64,000 nt of DNA from Acanthosepion lycidas (GCA_963932145.1 OZ010582.1:13373409-13437408), one strand, 5' to 3'. Counted from the stretch's first letter, positions 33,211 to 46,059 are shown. Program-made: numbers and translations. Notes: generated from the sequence alone by a model not told the origin.

Positions 33211-34498
33211 CGGTCAAAGATGATATTATTCGTATGACCATCCATCAATTTTTTTTTTTTATCCATTTCACAGAATCTCACGTTCGTATGATATCAGGTT
33301 CTTTTTCTATGTTATTAAGCACAAAAAGGAATATAAAACTCAGAAACAGAGAATTATTAATTTTCACCTGTTAGCTATCCCCAGATCTACGGTACAGTTC
33401 GTTATAAAGAAGTTTAAACAATTTGGCACGACAGAGAATTTGCCTGGGCGTGGAAGAAAACGCAAGTTGTCACCGAGAACTGCAGGAAAACTGTGCCGCG
33501 ACGTTAATATAAACCCAATAGTTTTTTTTGAAAGACATCGCCAAATGTTTGGATACGATGGTTATCAGCGTAAGTACTCGCAAAATAAAACGTTATTTAA
33601 ATAGAAATGGATCGTATGGGAATCAACCACGACCAACCCCAGTCCATAAACCATGTCACATTATTGCTCGGCTTAATCTTGCCAAAACGTTTTTGGACAA
33701 AGAAAATTGCTTTGCGGAACAAGTACTATTGAGTAATGAAACAGAAATTAAGCTTTTTAGACATAATGATGTATAGAAGAATTGAAGCAAGAAAGGTGAG
33801 GCTTTCCTCCCAAGGAACACAGTGACAACATTAAAACATGGACATGGCTTGATGATGTTTTGGGCTTGTTTTAGCTCAAGACCAACCGGACAATTAATTG
33901 CAGTGAGAGGAATAATGAAATCTGCCGACTGTATCAAAATTCTGGATGAAAATCTACAAATATCAGCGCAAAATATTCATCTTGGTGGCGATTTACTTCG
34001 CAGCAAGATAATGGTTACAAACATACGTCTAAATCATTAATTTCGTGGCTTCAGAAAAAAGAACATTGTAGTTCTGCCATGGCCTTCACTGAGCCCTAAC
34101 TTGAATCCTATTGAAAATCTATGGCAAAAATTGGAAGTTGAAATAAATCAGTAATTAGAACGTGTAACCATTGAAGAATGGAAGAAAATCTTTTAGTAAA
34201 CGATTGCAGCAAGATATGAAGATGAGTGGCTATGCAATTGACTATCAATATTGTGAAAATTTTCAATTTTTTCTATTTTTCATACTGAACGAATAATTTG
34301 GTTCTTTCTTGTTATTCATAATTCGCCTGTCAAAATTGTGGTATTTGAATTATTGTTCTGAAAATTGAGTCTTATGTTCCTTTTTTTTTTTGTTCAAATT
34401 AACATATGAAAACCTGACATCATACGGGCATTAAATTCTGAAAAATGGTTGAATATATTCAAAATTCATAGTTGTACGAATAATTTCGTCGTTGACTG
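33211..34498 (+). mobile_element. Long-TIR Tc1-like transposon (1288 bp)
   Basis: TA at 33209-33210 and 34499-34500 flank termini CGGTCAAAGATGATATTATT and the inverse of CAGTCAACGACGAAATTATT. The inverted similarity continues for about 110 bp, including a second conserved block CGTATGATRTCAGGTT. This repeats-within-TIR layout is typical of IR/DR Tc1 elements. It is nearly full length but its transposase is dead. Confidence 0.8.
33367..34250 (+). pseudogene. Tc1-like transposase, near-complete but broken
   Basis: Order: helix-turn-helix LAIPRSTVQFVIKKFKQFGT; GRKRKLSPRTAGKLCRDVN; a frameshift in the T-run near 33520; KDIAKCLDTMVISVSTRKIK; first catalytic block LLSNETEIKLFRHND (Asp changed to Asn); two stops near 33774; TLKHGHGLMMFWACFSSRPT; a frameshift; [20 protein letters not shown] (second Asp kept); [11 protein letters not shown] (Glu kept). 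The family norm is about 340 residues. Inactive from frame breaks and loss of the first catalytic Asp. Confidence 0.85.
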
Positions 34499-34559
34499 TA
34501 TGTGTTTGTTAATGTGTTAATATTTTCAAATAAACTTTTTTAATCATTTCACCCCAAGG

Positions 34560-36000
34560 CCATCTTGACAGTAGGATCGAATCATTGACTCAGGATCGAA
34601 TGTGACTGAATATACCATGTTTGGATCGACAGTGGCTGAAGTCAAGATACCAAGTCAGGATCGATTACATTAGCCTCTTTGAATTTTGTCAAGAATCGAG
34701 AGAGAGCACAAGTCCAGATATGACAGTAATTTTCATTACACTGACTAGTGGTAAATATATAAATATACAAGATAGAATCTGACAAGAAATGTTGACTGGA
34801 AGGACACATTGAACTATCCCTGCAGTCGACCTCGCAATCCATTCAATATAATCACCCCACTTCATGTCAGTATAAAATGTGAGCTCAGATAGGCGCAAGG
34901 ATCAGTTTTGAAGGTTAGCATCAGACATGCTTGTCTATGCTGATTAAATGAAAGCAGTTTTGTTTAGAAGGCGTTAAAATTTACAAGCATTCCTTGCTAA
35001 GACTAATCACTGATTTTGGGTTCTTTTTTTTAAAACAGTTGCCTGTTTTACATTGTCGGATTTGTCGGACTTACTACTTAAACAGGAATAAATTGTTGTC
35101 ATCACTATAAAATCAAATATGGGAAAAGATGAAATCGAGAATGTCGTTGATGAAAACAAGAAACAACGCAGGTACAAGGATAGAAACCTCAGCGACCCGG
35201 CATTAATATGAAAATAACTAGAAGCGTGTTCCTTAAATATGACCTTCATGCACGGTTTGTTAGAAACGATGTGATTAAGCCAAATATTCCTTCTGAGACC
35301 ACCGCATCTTTGGAGATTGTGGAGGAGGCCATCATGCCAAATCCCGTTAAACACATTCACTGTTCTTATCTAAAGCTTGAGAGATAAATTCAGTGATCGT
35401 CTTTAACACATCAGCTGTAGACTTGGAAGCCATATTTTTTTATCCGAAAGTGGGTCTTGTGAAGTGAGCTGCTTAACCACTTCGGCGTTAATAAGAGATT
35501 TTAGTAGATTGCCAAAAACGTAAGTGGGCGATGATTCTAGAAATTTTCCCATAGTACACAAAGACAAGAACTATAAAGGAGGGCTTCCCTTAATCTGGAA
35601 CGCAAGAAATAGCGAGGCATTTATTCTACAGTTTGTAGGGAACAGACGTCAGTTCAGTAGCACATTTCTTCAGGAATATTTCAAGAATATCATCGAAACC
35701 GAAAGCCTTGTGGGGATCTAGTTTAGAAAGGATAATTTGATTTTCTGCATTTTTTCACATCCAATATTAGTACCTTTATCAAGATATGGAAATAAATTCT
35801 GGTTTTAACGTCAAACTGGAGATGGTTAAGTTTTATTGAAAAAAATAATGCCTTAAGTGTTAAATTCTTCAGATGCAACGACACGTTGAGGAAAATAGTA
35901 GAGAAAAAACCTCTCAAATAGGGGGTGAGCATATCCTTAACTTGAAAATCAGCTTTTAATTCCTTTACCGTTTCTCGAACCGGTACAATTTTCATCAAGT
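34560..36000 (-). pseudogene. LINE reverse transcriptase (Jockey/CR1-like)
   Basis: Read on the minus strand: LSKLDPHKAFGFDDILEIFL and KKCATEL (RT motif 1, about 35650-35735), VNVFNGIWHDGLLHNLQRCG (about 35300-35360), SYFHINAG, a catalytic box TAT-AGT-GAT-GAC (Y-S-D-D, about 35113) followed by a 1-base frameshift into TIYSCLSSKSDKSDNVKQ, then MRLSELTFYTDMKWGDYIEW and NVIDPDLVS at the 3' end. All RT landmarks are in order with numerous stops and indels. Same lineage as 14400, 48200 and 49270. 5' truncated at about the fingers domain. Confidence 0.8.
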
Positions 36001-36670
36001 AAAAATACTAGCAATCTCCACCGCAACAACCATATTTAATAATCACTCTGAAGTCAAACTTAGTGCGATATTTACTTAATTACTAAATATAACATATTTA
36101 CTTTCTTGATAAATTACAATGATTTCAGTAAATTGGCATATTGATAAAATAATCATTTTTCGAATCGTTTCGATAACAAATAATTATGAAAACATTATCA
36201 CCATAAAAACTATTTTATTTACATCTTTGCTGTCCGGCCTTTAAAAACATAACGTACACTAATGTAAATATGTCTAGTGTGACGTTTCTTAGGAAAACTG
36301 CTGTGAAGTTTCCGTTTCACCAAGGAGTAATTTATTGATTCTTGATATATAGATTTGTTTATATGAGTTTTGACTCCATCTCGTGCGTGGTAATTGAAAA
36401 ATGTCCGATCGATTGTTAGTTCTGAATCGAAAGTAGTTCCCAATATATTTATATAGATGTCGGCTTTCTGAGAGTATTTAGGTTCGGTTAGGCTTTTAAG
36501 AAAGAATGTACGCGCGAAATCGAGGTGAAAAAATACTTTGCAGTCGTATAAGTAGAAGTGGGTAAGCACAAATAGTGTCGTGTGCCGATAAGTAACAATC
36601 GAGACACTTGCATCTACTTTGCAAACGAATAACAAACGTTTAAGTATTTACTAAGTATATCTCGATACAA
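36001..36670. other. Unassigned; open frame of 138 codons on minus strand
   Basis: The frame 36219-36635 (minus) has ordinary composition and no simple repeat, but I recognise no domain. It lies upstream of the LINE RT and could be an upstream part of that element or unrelated. Confidence 0.3.
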
Positions 36671-36674
36671 AGAC

Positions 36675-36694
36675 GATAGATAGATAGATAGATG

Positions 36695-36743
<49 letters not shown>

Positions 36744-36949
36744 AAATATAAAAAGATAGATAGATAGATAGAATCAACGATTGACATAATAAAAGTAGTA
36801 TATTATTTATGTATAAGAACCGAATAAGAAAGAAATTAGATAGACATATAGATAGATAGATAGATAGATAGAATCAACGATTGACATAATAAAAGTAGTA
36901 TATTATTTATGTATAAGAACCGAATAAGAAATTAATTAGATAGACAGAC

Positions 36950-36980
<31 letters not shown>

Positions 36981-37371
36981 ATCAACGATTGACATAATAA
37001 AAGTAGTATATTATTTATGTATAAGAACCGAATAAGAAATAAATTAGATAGACAGACAGACAGATAGATAGATAGAGAGATAGATAGATAGAATCAACGA
37101 TTGACATAATAAAAGTAGTATATTATTTATGTATAAGAACCGAATAAGAAATAAATTAGATAGACAGACAAACAGATAGATAGATAGATAGAGAGATAGA
37201 TAGATAGAATCAACGATTGACATAATAAAAGTAGTATATTATTTATGTATAAGAACCGAATAAGAAATTAATTAGATAGATAGATAGATAGATAGATAGA
37301 ATCAACGATTGACATAATAATAGTAGTATATTTTATGTATGATAACCGAATAAGAAATAAATTAGATAGAC

Positions 37372-37402
<31 letters not shown>

Positions 37403-37483
37403 ATCAACGATTGACATAATAAAAGTAGTATATTTTTTATGTATGAGAACCGAATAAGATATAAATTAGATAGACAGAGAGAC

Positions 37484-37531
<48 letters not shown>
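36675..37531. repeat. Composite GATA minisatellite, seven units
   Basis: A constant block of about 65 bp starting GAATCAACGATTGACATAAT begins at 36771, 36871, 36979, 37091, 37207, 37299 and 37401. The blocks are separated by (GATA)n/(GACA)n of variable length, so units are 92-116 bp. A longer GATA run closes each side. Confidence 0.9.
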
Positions 37532-37532
<1 letters not shown>

Positions 37533-37539
37533 TGAAACA

Positions 37540-37800
37540 GAAATAGAAGAAAGTTCGCCTTGCGTAAATCTTGATAAAGGTCAGTTTTTATTTGATGTCT
37601 TGAAATTCAACCATGATTATCCTGACCTTGTAGGATTCAAGCCCGGATCTGTACTTAGATCAACCATTGCGATACACATCCTATATTTTATGAATCGATA
37701 ACAAAAGCCTGATGGATTAATAACATTAACATCTGCGTTGCAAATGTGCCAGATTGCATAATCTCGGACACATTTACTTACAAATATTTAATTGACTCAT
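37540..37800. other. Unassigned; weak tRNA-like motif
   Basis: The minus strand near 37640 has GGGCTTGAATCCTAC, similar to a B-box. It may be an old SINE but there is no A-box I trust. Confidence 0.3.
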
Positions 37801-37802
37801 TA

Positions 37803-38075
37803 CCCATGCCAAACTTTGTGGATTTTCCTGCAATTAAATTGTCACATTCAATGGGTCGACTCTTGTTTCTTTAAGCTGAAACTGAAATTATGTCTTGCCC
37901 AAATTTAACTTTGAGTTTGTACATGGAATAATCCACATGTATAAAGCAACCTTCGACTTGTGGTGAAGTAATCATTTATTATTTAATTGGTGTACATGTC
38001 GACTGCTATATGTTAAACCATAATCCTAACACGAATGAAATCAGAAAATCATAATCATCTATAGTGCAGTATATA
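37803..38075 (-). repeat. Dispersed repeat X, copy B
   Basis: Inverse of 20408-20680 (see that entry). Both copies end at or near short (TA) runs. Family unknown. Confidence 0.65.
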
Positions 38076-38079
38076 TATA

Positions 38080-38730
38080 TTTTTGATGCACCACAAACTA
38101 AATGCAATATTTTGTCCTATAAATTGATATCAAATGACGAAGCACCGAACATGAAAAGTAAAAATATTTATCACTCAATTTCATAGGAAATACATTGGCA
38201 TTTTATATAAATATTTTATGTTTATCGTCTTGGATTTATTCCTGTAATTTATGATATTGCAGTCATCTGCAAAGAAGAAAAACGGCTAGCATCAGTTTAG
38301 TAGAGAAAGCATAATAGGGATATTACACCCAAATCCTCTGACTTGTGACTTCGTGCTCAGACAAACACCGACGTATTTCGAAGTGTTTTACACTATGTGA
38401 CTGAAAGTGTGGCTCAAAATATACTATGATCTGCTGACATTCATTAACGGTGTCGCACGTGGGGATCACCTGCCTACGCAACTAACAACAAGACGTCACT
38501 ACGATAGATAGATAGATAGATAGATAGATAGTGTAAATGGGTACCAATTTTTCCTTCATCCGATCGTGGAGATATTTGCTAAGTACTATTTCGATATTCA
38601 AACAACATATATATTTATGACACCTTCCGAAGACTGGACTGAAAAATTACAAAAAAAGTTAATCAAATGAAATTTTAGAATCGATGTTCTGAACAGCAAC
38701 CAGTTAAGTGACACATTTTGTTTTAATTCC

Positions 38731-38760
<30 letters not shown>
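38080..38760. other. Unassigned with short (GATA)n and (CT)n
   Basis: (GATA)n at 38503-38530 and (TC)n at 38738-38761. No gene recognised. Confidence 0.4.

Positions 38761-38763
<3 letters not shown>

Positions 38764-38811
<48 letters not shown>
38764..38811. repeat. (TA)n microsatellite
   Basis: Uninterrupted TA tract. Confidence 0.95.
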
Positions 38812-38812
<1 letters not shown>

Positions 38813-38895
38813 TACTTTATAGGGGGAGCAATTATTGGAAAGCGCTCAATATCACTGATAGAGATAACAAATTCATATTTATGAATATGAGTTTA
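38813..38895 (+). mobile_element. Left-end fragment of the foldback repeat
   Basis: 'GCGCTCAATATCACTGATAGAG' corresponds to 26310-26330 of the complete copy (GTGCTCAATATCAGAGATAG). Again directly adjacent to (TA)n. Confidence 0.45.
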
Positions 38896-39024
38896 ACGCT
38901 TTTGCGATCATCTTACAAACTTGTTTAGTTTTAAAAAAGTGATTCAATTTTTAAAAAAATAATCAAGTTTGACTGATGATCTTAAAATCGGGAATCCCAG
39001 AGTCACAAATTCATAACCATACAG

Positions 39025-39490
<466 letters not shown>

Positions 39491-39494
39491 ATAT

Positions 39495-40739
39495 CTACTT
39501 GTATTTGTGTTTCGCTTTTATTTAAGATTCTTTAAAACATATTTTGAAAATGAGATTTCGTACATTTGAAATCTGTTTTTGTTTGTTTCTTTGTTTTTTT
39601 TTTCCTTTTTGCTTTTTTTTTTTGATCCGGTAAATCTCATGTGTTTATGTCCTGGGAAGGGTGTAGTGTGTAATTGTACCGACATCGATATGCAAAATAT
39701 TTTGAAAACAAAACTGTGATATCCACTTCCAACAGAAAAATATAATTAACTTTCGTTAATGAGGATGGTCATAATATTCTAGTTATATTTGGAAAGAATG
39801 TGTTTATCTACTTTTCATTAACTTGTGGATCGTTTACAATAAAATTTATAATGGATTTACTATATTAGTAGGAATAAAGTATCTGTAAATGGCCTATAGA
39901 TTGACCGAAAAACCTCGTAATCAACATAAATTTGAAAGATTTTAATGTGATTAATAGTAGGAGACTAAAGTAATTCACTTAACTGATATGAATGAATTGT
40001 CAAAATTTCGTGGATTTTGCATGAAATATTCGGTGAAATTCGGAGTGAAATAAAAGGAATGACATGCAGTATTTCCTTTTTATCCTTAAATAAATGAGAA
40101 AATGTAAAAAAAAAAAATCCAAATTAGTCCATATTCATATAAGTTAAACTAATTATTTTAGACTGATACTAATAATTTACACTTTATTCTGTAAATGACG
40201 TAGAATTAAAATATAATATTTTGCATAATTAATCATCTCGAAGATGAATATTTATGACAAAGTAAGAAAAATTTTCCTATAATACGTTTCATCCTTTAAG
40301 ACTAGATCGAAATAAATTAATGTTTATGTAAACATAACTTTAGCCAGATGAAGTTCAAAAACTTCTACTTTATCATAGTATTTTTCCGCTAAAATTGTTC
40401 TTGATATATAAGCATTGATATATCGTTTTCCCATAAATGTTAATTGAATATCAATATTTCCCTTTGATTTATATTATTAAATTAAATTTGAATTTTATAT
40501 TGACAATAATCGCTCAATGTCTATCCAATCTTTAGGTGATTATCGCATCGTCGAACAAGTGTCCAAAACACGAAACCGTGACAATGGTCAATCTATTGAA
40601 GGCTTCCAATTAATTACAACTTATACATTATGTCTATTTTTTATAAATATTGTTGATGGTTTCAGATTTATTTAATGATGATTAATATAATCGTAAAAGT
40701 GAAAATCATGCTTGATTGAATCTTGCAGTATATACACGG

Positions 40740-40740
<1 letters not shown>
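39495..40740. other. Unassigned AT-rich sequence
   Basis: No open frame above 60 residues. A short stretch at 40385-40430 (AAAATTGTTCTTGATATATA) recurs at 63472, so a repeat fragment is present. Otherwise nothing. Confidence 0.35.
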
Positions 40741-40742
<2 letters not shown>

Positions 40743-40830
<88 letters not shown>

Positions 40831-40836
40831 GTATGT
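40743..40836. repeat. (TA)n(TGTA)n microsatellite
   Basis: TA tract then five or six GTAT units. Confidence 0.95.
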
Positions 40837-40994
40837 AAGTATGTATCATATATATATCACACTTTGCGAATGCATGTATATATAACCTAAAATTCAGAAA
40901 TAAAATCATACTCTTGTTTTCGTCTCCCAATAGGAAAATTATATTTTTCATTACACACAGACACACACACGCACGCGCGCACACACACATGCAT

Positions 40995-41262
<268 letters not shown>

Positions 41263-41264
<2 letters not shown>

Positions 41265-42200
41265 TACAGATCAAAAGTTTGGATTCACTCCCAAAATTAG
41301 CATGTAATGAATACGACAGAAGAGTGAAAAAAAATGCGTGAAAAAGACCTGAGGGTCATTGAAAAAAGAATGGATTCAATTATCGAACTTATACTTTGAG
41401 AAACTTTTGCTGCAATATAAAGTGTAAAGGAGGTTATTTTGACAAGAGCAAAATTTCAAAATAAAATGCTATTTTTTTTATTTTAGTTACAATAAAATTT
41501 TTAGTAAAAATCATGCCTCACTTTTTTTTTACACACATGTTTAATAATTGTTTCTTATTTACGTACAAAACAACTACTTTTTGGACCAATTTAAAACAAA
41601 AATCCTCTATATACAATGAGGGATACAAATTTTCGTACACAACCAAATTTTTATTTCATTGTATTTCCACCTAATGAATAAACATAATTTTCCTATATAA
41701 TTAACTGTACACAAATGCATAATAATTAAATATGCATAGAAAACAGAAGAAAAAAAATGATTTAATAGAAATAAATCCTATTTATCCAATTTAATCTTCA
41801 CTGATAATAAAAGTTCAAATATTGATAACGAGCGAATGTTATTTAATCAGCAATGCTTATTTAATGATAAGTTGTGTACGATTATATGATTTGAAATGTA
41901 TGTTTGTTATTGTTTAGAATTATCATTTAAGGTTCTTGTAAATTATAACTGTTTATTAATCACACTCTGCTTCGAACGATAGCATGTAAGATGTCTACTT
42001 AATGAGGTAGTAGTGTGTTCGATATAGGTCATTGATTATCTTGTACTATGTATTGAATTTGGTACACTATATTCGTCACCGCTAGTTTAGATTTGCTGGG
42101 TTATTTCGCTTGGTGACAAGGATTGTTATCTTCCATTTTCTATAATATATTATGAATTTTATATATTTCCCTGGGGTTACAGCAGAAATATGGTTTCTAA
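41263..42200. other. Mostly unassigned; possible Tc1 terminus at left
   Basis: The first bases after the TA array, CAGATCAAAAGTTTGGATTC, resemble a Tc1-type inverted terminus (CAG...TCAAAAGTTTGGA). I could not find the matching right end, so this may be a solo end. The rest is unrecognised. Confidence 0.35.
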
Positions 42201-42209
42201 TGATTTTCC

Positions 42210-42440
42210 TCACAGCAACTTCAGCCTGCTTATAATTATTGGGCATCTGATTGTGATATTTTGTGGTATTATATTTTTGTTACTAGGGTCGTGTATTTTT
42301 TGTAAAAATAATTTTATTTGCTTATTAATGAGGTATTTGGGAAAATTATCGTTGACTAGAGTTTTTTTTATGCGATATAGTTCGCTTAGAAAGTTTTTTG
42401 GTGGGTGGGGGACAGGAAATTTGGTATACACTGTTTACGC
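42210..42440 (-). pseudogene. Penelope-like RT thumb remnant
   Basis: The minus frame reads FPVPHPPKNFLSELYRIKKT, then LVNDNFPKYLINKQIKLFLQ. This resembles the '.F..E...IK..L..N.YP..(I/L)I...I..F..K' segment after the RT catalytic part in Penelope-like elements. Short, and the assignment is tentative. Confidence 0.4.
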
Positions 42441-42499
42441 ACATACTCCACAAAGCTAAAATATTGTGCAGAAGTAAACACAGAAATTCAACATCCGAA

Positions 42500-42645
42500 C
42501 ACAGCATCCTTGATAATGGCTAGAGACGTGACAGAAAGCGTTGGGAAGTATTATAATTATGGAGAATTTTATATTCTTCAACCCCTGAAATACGGAAAAA
42601 TGTTAGAATGCTCGAAAAACTCAATAAATATTGTCGGCCGTGTAA
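42500..42645 (+). mobile_element. Penelope-type 3' fragment
   Basis: ATCCTTGATAATGGCTAGAG with a later CAGAAAGCG recalls the motif at 13133. It is oriented opposite to the RT remnant beside it. Confidence 0.35.

Positions 42646-42648
<3 letters not shown>

Positions 42649-42696
<48 letters not shown>
42649..42696. repeat. (TA)n microsatellite
   Basis: Uninterrupted TA tract. Confidence 0.95.
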
Positions 42697-42699
<3 letters not shown>

Positions 42700-42896
42700 T
42701 ATTTAAGTTATAAGGAACTTGGTAAACCGAATTGGTAAATCCAAAGAGGATGAAATCCTGAGAGCTCAATGTGAGGACAGAGCTAATATGTAATGAAAAA
42801 CAAACCACTTTAAGGTACCATTACGATAATTTATTTCACCCAAAATCCTTTTTTAAGGATTCAGGATCATCAGGTAAAACTTCCAACAACGAATTC

Positions 42897-42901
<5 letters not shown>

Positions 42902-42967
<66 letters not shown>

Positions 42968-42979
42968 GTGTGTGTGTGT

Positions 42980-43018
<39 letters not shown>
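42902..43018. repeat. (TA)n(TG)n(GATA)n compound microsatellite
   Basis: TA tract, five TG units, then about nine GATA units. Confidence 0.95.
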
Positions 43019-43019
<1 letters not shown>

Positions 43020-43793
43020 TCAGTCAGTCGCTTATTAATACTTTTAGGCTTGAATCTTGGTGGGTCTGTCTATGCCATATTAGTATATGTGTATTCGATT
43101 GATTGTATATGCTTTTTATTCTATCTATATGTGTCTGATATTATTTTCTTTGACGTGGATTTCTCTATTTCCTGTGTTTTCCGTGTTTTTACATGCTTAT
43201 ATACCTAAATATATTTACGTGTTTGTGTATTATGATATGATTGTGTCTGTCTTGTCATTTGCATAACTTCTTCACCTGCGCACATCATCTGAATTCACAT
43301 CCCTTCAATTGTATTTAAGTTGTTACGTTGTTTGAATATCATGAGTTTAACGTTTGGTCTAACTAAAAATTTGGCTTTTCGATTAAAACAATAAATAAAT
43401 AAATAAATATATGTATACTTTCCTCCGTTCCTTCTTCCAATAATTGTATAATATTTTGAATTTAATATAGGGTTAAATTTAAAATTTGTAATTTTTATTT
43501 TTTAACTTTATAGTAAAATTAAAAATTAATCAGAATGATTTTTAATTTAGTCTAACATTTAGGCATTAATAAATTGTCTCTTAGGATCGTTGTCAAGTTT
43601 TTGTATTATCTTATACTTGTAATTTAATTGTTCATTGTAGCTTACGTATCAATGTTTTCCCTATTGAGGGGAGCTTGGTTGGTTTTGAACTTTATTCTGC
43701 AATGAACACCATCACTTTACAAAACATCAGAAGTGTTTAAACAAAATGGCTATTTTTACAGTTATGTTATGTTATGTTTATTTTATAATTATA

Positions 43794-43795
<2 letters not shown>
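43020..43795. other. Unassigned sequence
   Basis: (AAAT)n near 43390-43408 may be the tail of a retroelement. Otherwise nothing recognised. Confidence 0.35.

Positions 43796-43796
<1 letters not shown>

Positions 43797-43859
<63 letters not shown>
43797..43859. repeat. (TA)n microsatellite
   Basis: Uninterrupted TA tract. Confidence 0.95.
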
Positions 43860-43861
<2 letters not shown>

Positions 43862-43862
<1 letters not shown>

Positions 43863-44243
43863 ACAACGGCTTCCCATATTTGATACTTCTCGTTTTCACT
43901 CTCGCGTGGTCATGTGTCACGTCACGAGCTGCGGTGTGATTTTCGCTTCCGCGTCTCGTATACACGAGTTTGGCGTTGCTTGAAAATCTTTCATGCAACA
44001 AAAACAGACTATCAATATTGCTTTGTCCATGTATTGTTTAATATATTAAAATGTATTTTGTCATCTTTGATAAAGGATGACGTAAGCCGAAAGCTTAGGT
44101 AGGATTAAAAAAAAAATGTATGAATATGGTGATTCTCTTTCATCTTTCAATGATAATGTTATTAAGCTTATCGGACAATATGAAAGAAATTTACTCAAAA
44201 TTAATCGACAAAACTTGTCTATATTATTTAATGAAACATGCAT

Positions 44244-44252
<9 letters not shown>
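43862..44252 (+). mobile_element. Penelope-like 3' UTR copy
   Basis: It matches the reverse complement of 32413-32730 (for example CTTCTCGTTTT, GTGATTTTCGCTT, AAGCCGAAAGCTTA and TGTCTATATTATTTAATGAA). It has no coding part. It starts and ends at (TA)n tracts. Confidence 0.6.

Positions 44253-44314
<62 letters not shown>
44253..44314. repeat. (TA)n microsatellite
   Basis: Uninterrupted TA tract. Confidence 0.95.
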
Positions 44315-44317
<3 letters not shown>

Positions 44318-44319
44318 CA

Positions 44320-44925
44320 TGAAACGAGGTTCCTATTAAGGTAGAGCTGGGTAGAATCTCATATTATTTTAACAATGTTTCATTTGAAACTAGTGAAAGC
44401 AAATGAAAAATTTTAGACGCCCTTAAAATCATAAATTATTTTCCAACCTACTGTGTGCCAAGTTGAAGATATTTTCTTATTCTTCAATATGAAAATACGC
44501 CAGTATTTAAAGTCGACTACTGCCGTTTGGAGAATAAATTCTTCTTCTAATTTCACGCAGTCTTTGTTTATTTCATAACAACCGAATTGAGGCTAATTCA
44601 ACCCAGACCCGTCGTTCCCTTCAGTTATCTTATATAAATATGACCCTTGCATTTTGAACATAAGGAAAATCCAATATTTACGTAATCTTTATCCTCTCTA
44701 TATATTTTTTTAAATTTTAGCATTAATGTATTTGATGATTTGAATATTTAAAAAAAAATCTAATGAAATTTAAAATAAGAAAGTTTTACATGCAAAAACT
44801 TATGTATAATAAAAAATAAGGAAACACTTGAAAAGAAATACTGGGTTTAAAACTGCTTCACGATCGATCAGCAAAGTTATGTAACGTTGAGTCTAGTGTG
44901 CAAATATCAGTATATCAAAGCTTGG
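44320..44925. other. Unassigned sequence
   Basis: AT-rich; nothing recognised. Confidence 0.35.
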
Positions 44926-44929
44926 ATGT

Positions 44930-45055
44930 GTGGGTGGTGTAATGGTTAACGCGTTCCAATAGCAATCGGGTTCGTTATATTTACTTACACACAAATACCC
45001 TTGGGAAATACAGAAATCTACCTCTTCTCCCCCAGTTATAAGTTCAATAATAAGA
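44930..45055 (+). mobile_element. tRNA-derived SINE, internally shortened
   Basis: The A-box region GGTGGTGTAATGGTTAACGC is well kept. The B-box (TCGGGTTCG) is cut short and joins directly to the body (ATTTACTTACACAC, CCTTGGGAAA, CCCCCAGTTATA) shared with 6531 and 10931. Confidence 0.65.
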
Positions 45056-45059
45056 CTTG

Positions 45060-45720
45060 TATATGTTAAACATTATTATCATCAAAATAATATTACAATC
45101 TAAAAATATGTACTGGATTTAAATAACCTGCAAGTTGGTGATATGTCTCGAAAAAAACAAATCAATAATTTAATCAAATTACTTGAAAGTGTTTGATTTA
45201 AATTCAATCGAGTCTAATTAGATTGAACCCCGTATTTATAAGCATTCTAAGGTGGCATCGTGTACATGTGTCTTCTTGGGGATAGTTTATGTCATTGATT
45301 TCACTTGTGATATTCTAAATTTGATTTGTATTTTGTTAAAAAAATGTTGTCGATCTTTGATAAATTACTCATATAGTATGTTAAATATGTAAATATGTAG
45401 GGTCTACACAACTGCTCTACCAATAAAATTCTGTTAACAACCGCTAGAGAGAGTTGTCAAAAAGCCCTATAAAAATTGGTGCAAAATCTCTGTTATATAT
45501 ATTTTGCCATCTACAGACAGACTTTATCACTTTATCACACCTCATCAGTGTAGCTAGACGTCCGGTTGCCTCTAGCTAGAATCGAAACCCTGCAGAATGT
45601 GCGTTTATATATATATTATCAAGAGGGGACATGTCTGGTTTCTCTTCGGCAAGGGTGGCATTTTGACACCAGTAAACATGATACTGAACATAACACATTA
45701 TTTTAAGAAATTTTTATATT
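45060..45720. other. Unassigned sequence
   Basis: A GC-richer patch at 45540-45590 (TAGCTAGACGTCCGGTTGCC) could be a SINE piece. Nothing firm. Confidence 0.35.
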
Positions 45721-45727
45721 TATGCAT

Positions 45728-45935
45728 TCTTTTTTATAGATACAAATATTTACGTAAATGCTCTGTTTATAATAAACAGTATTAAACAACATTTACTGGC
45801 CTGAATGTCCGATAAATTTCCATAGAAAATATTCGTTCTCCGACAAGAATCGAACCTGTATCCTATACGGATCCGTCATAGAGACTGACGTGCTTTTACC
45901 GATTTCGCCACAGAGGACCGTTTCGGTTTGCAATT
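45728..45935 (-). mobile_element. tRNA-derived SINE family 2, copy 2
   Basis: The minus strand has an A-box-like GGCGAAATCGGTAAAAGC and the B-box GGTTCGATTCTTG, then the family body 'GAATATTTTCTATGG' and 'CGGACATTCAGGCC'. It is head-to-head with copy 3. Confidence 0.7.
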
Positions 45936-46059
45936 TCGATAATACTGTTTATTGTCGGAATTTGTCCATTTCATAATGTGTGACATCATTTGTTTTAATT
46001 TCGATACGCATATGAATGTACATAAGAAAATCATGGAAAATTGTAGTTTAAAAACAGTA

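Noticed and set aside
36675-37531. CRISPR-like array of spaced repeats
   Set aside because: The variable parts are GATA microsatellite, not unique spacers, and the setting is a eukaryotic genome.
41263-41330. Complete Tc1-like transposon starting CAGATCAAAAGTTTGGATTC
   Set aside because: No matching inverted end was found downstream and no transposase trace was seen; kept only as a possible solo terminus.
42190-42459. 89-residue hydrophobic + frame resembling a membrane protein
   Set aside because: It is antisense to a Penelope-like RT remnant that reads better on the minus strand.
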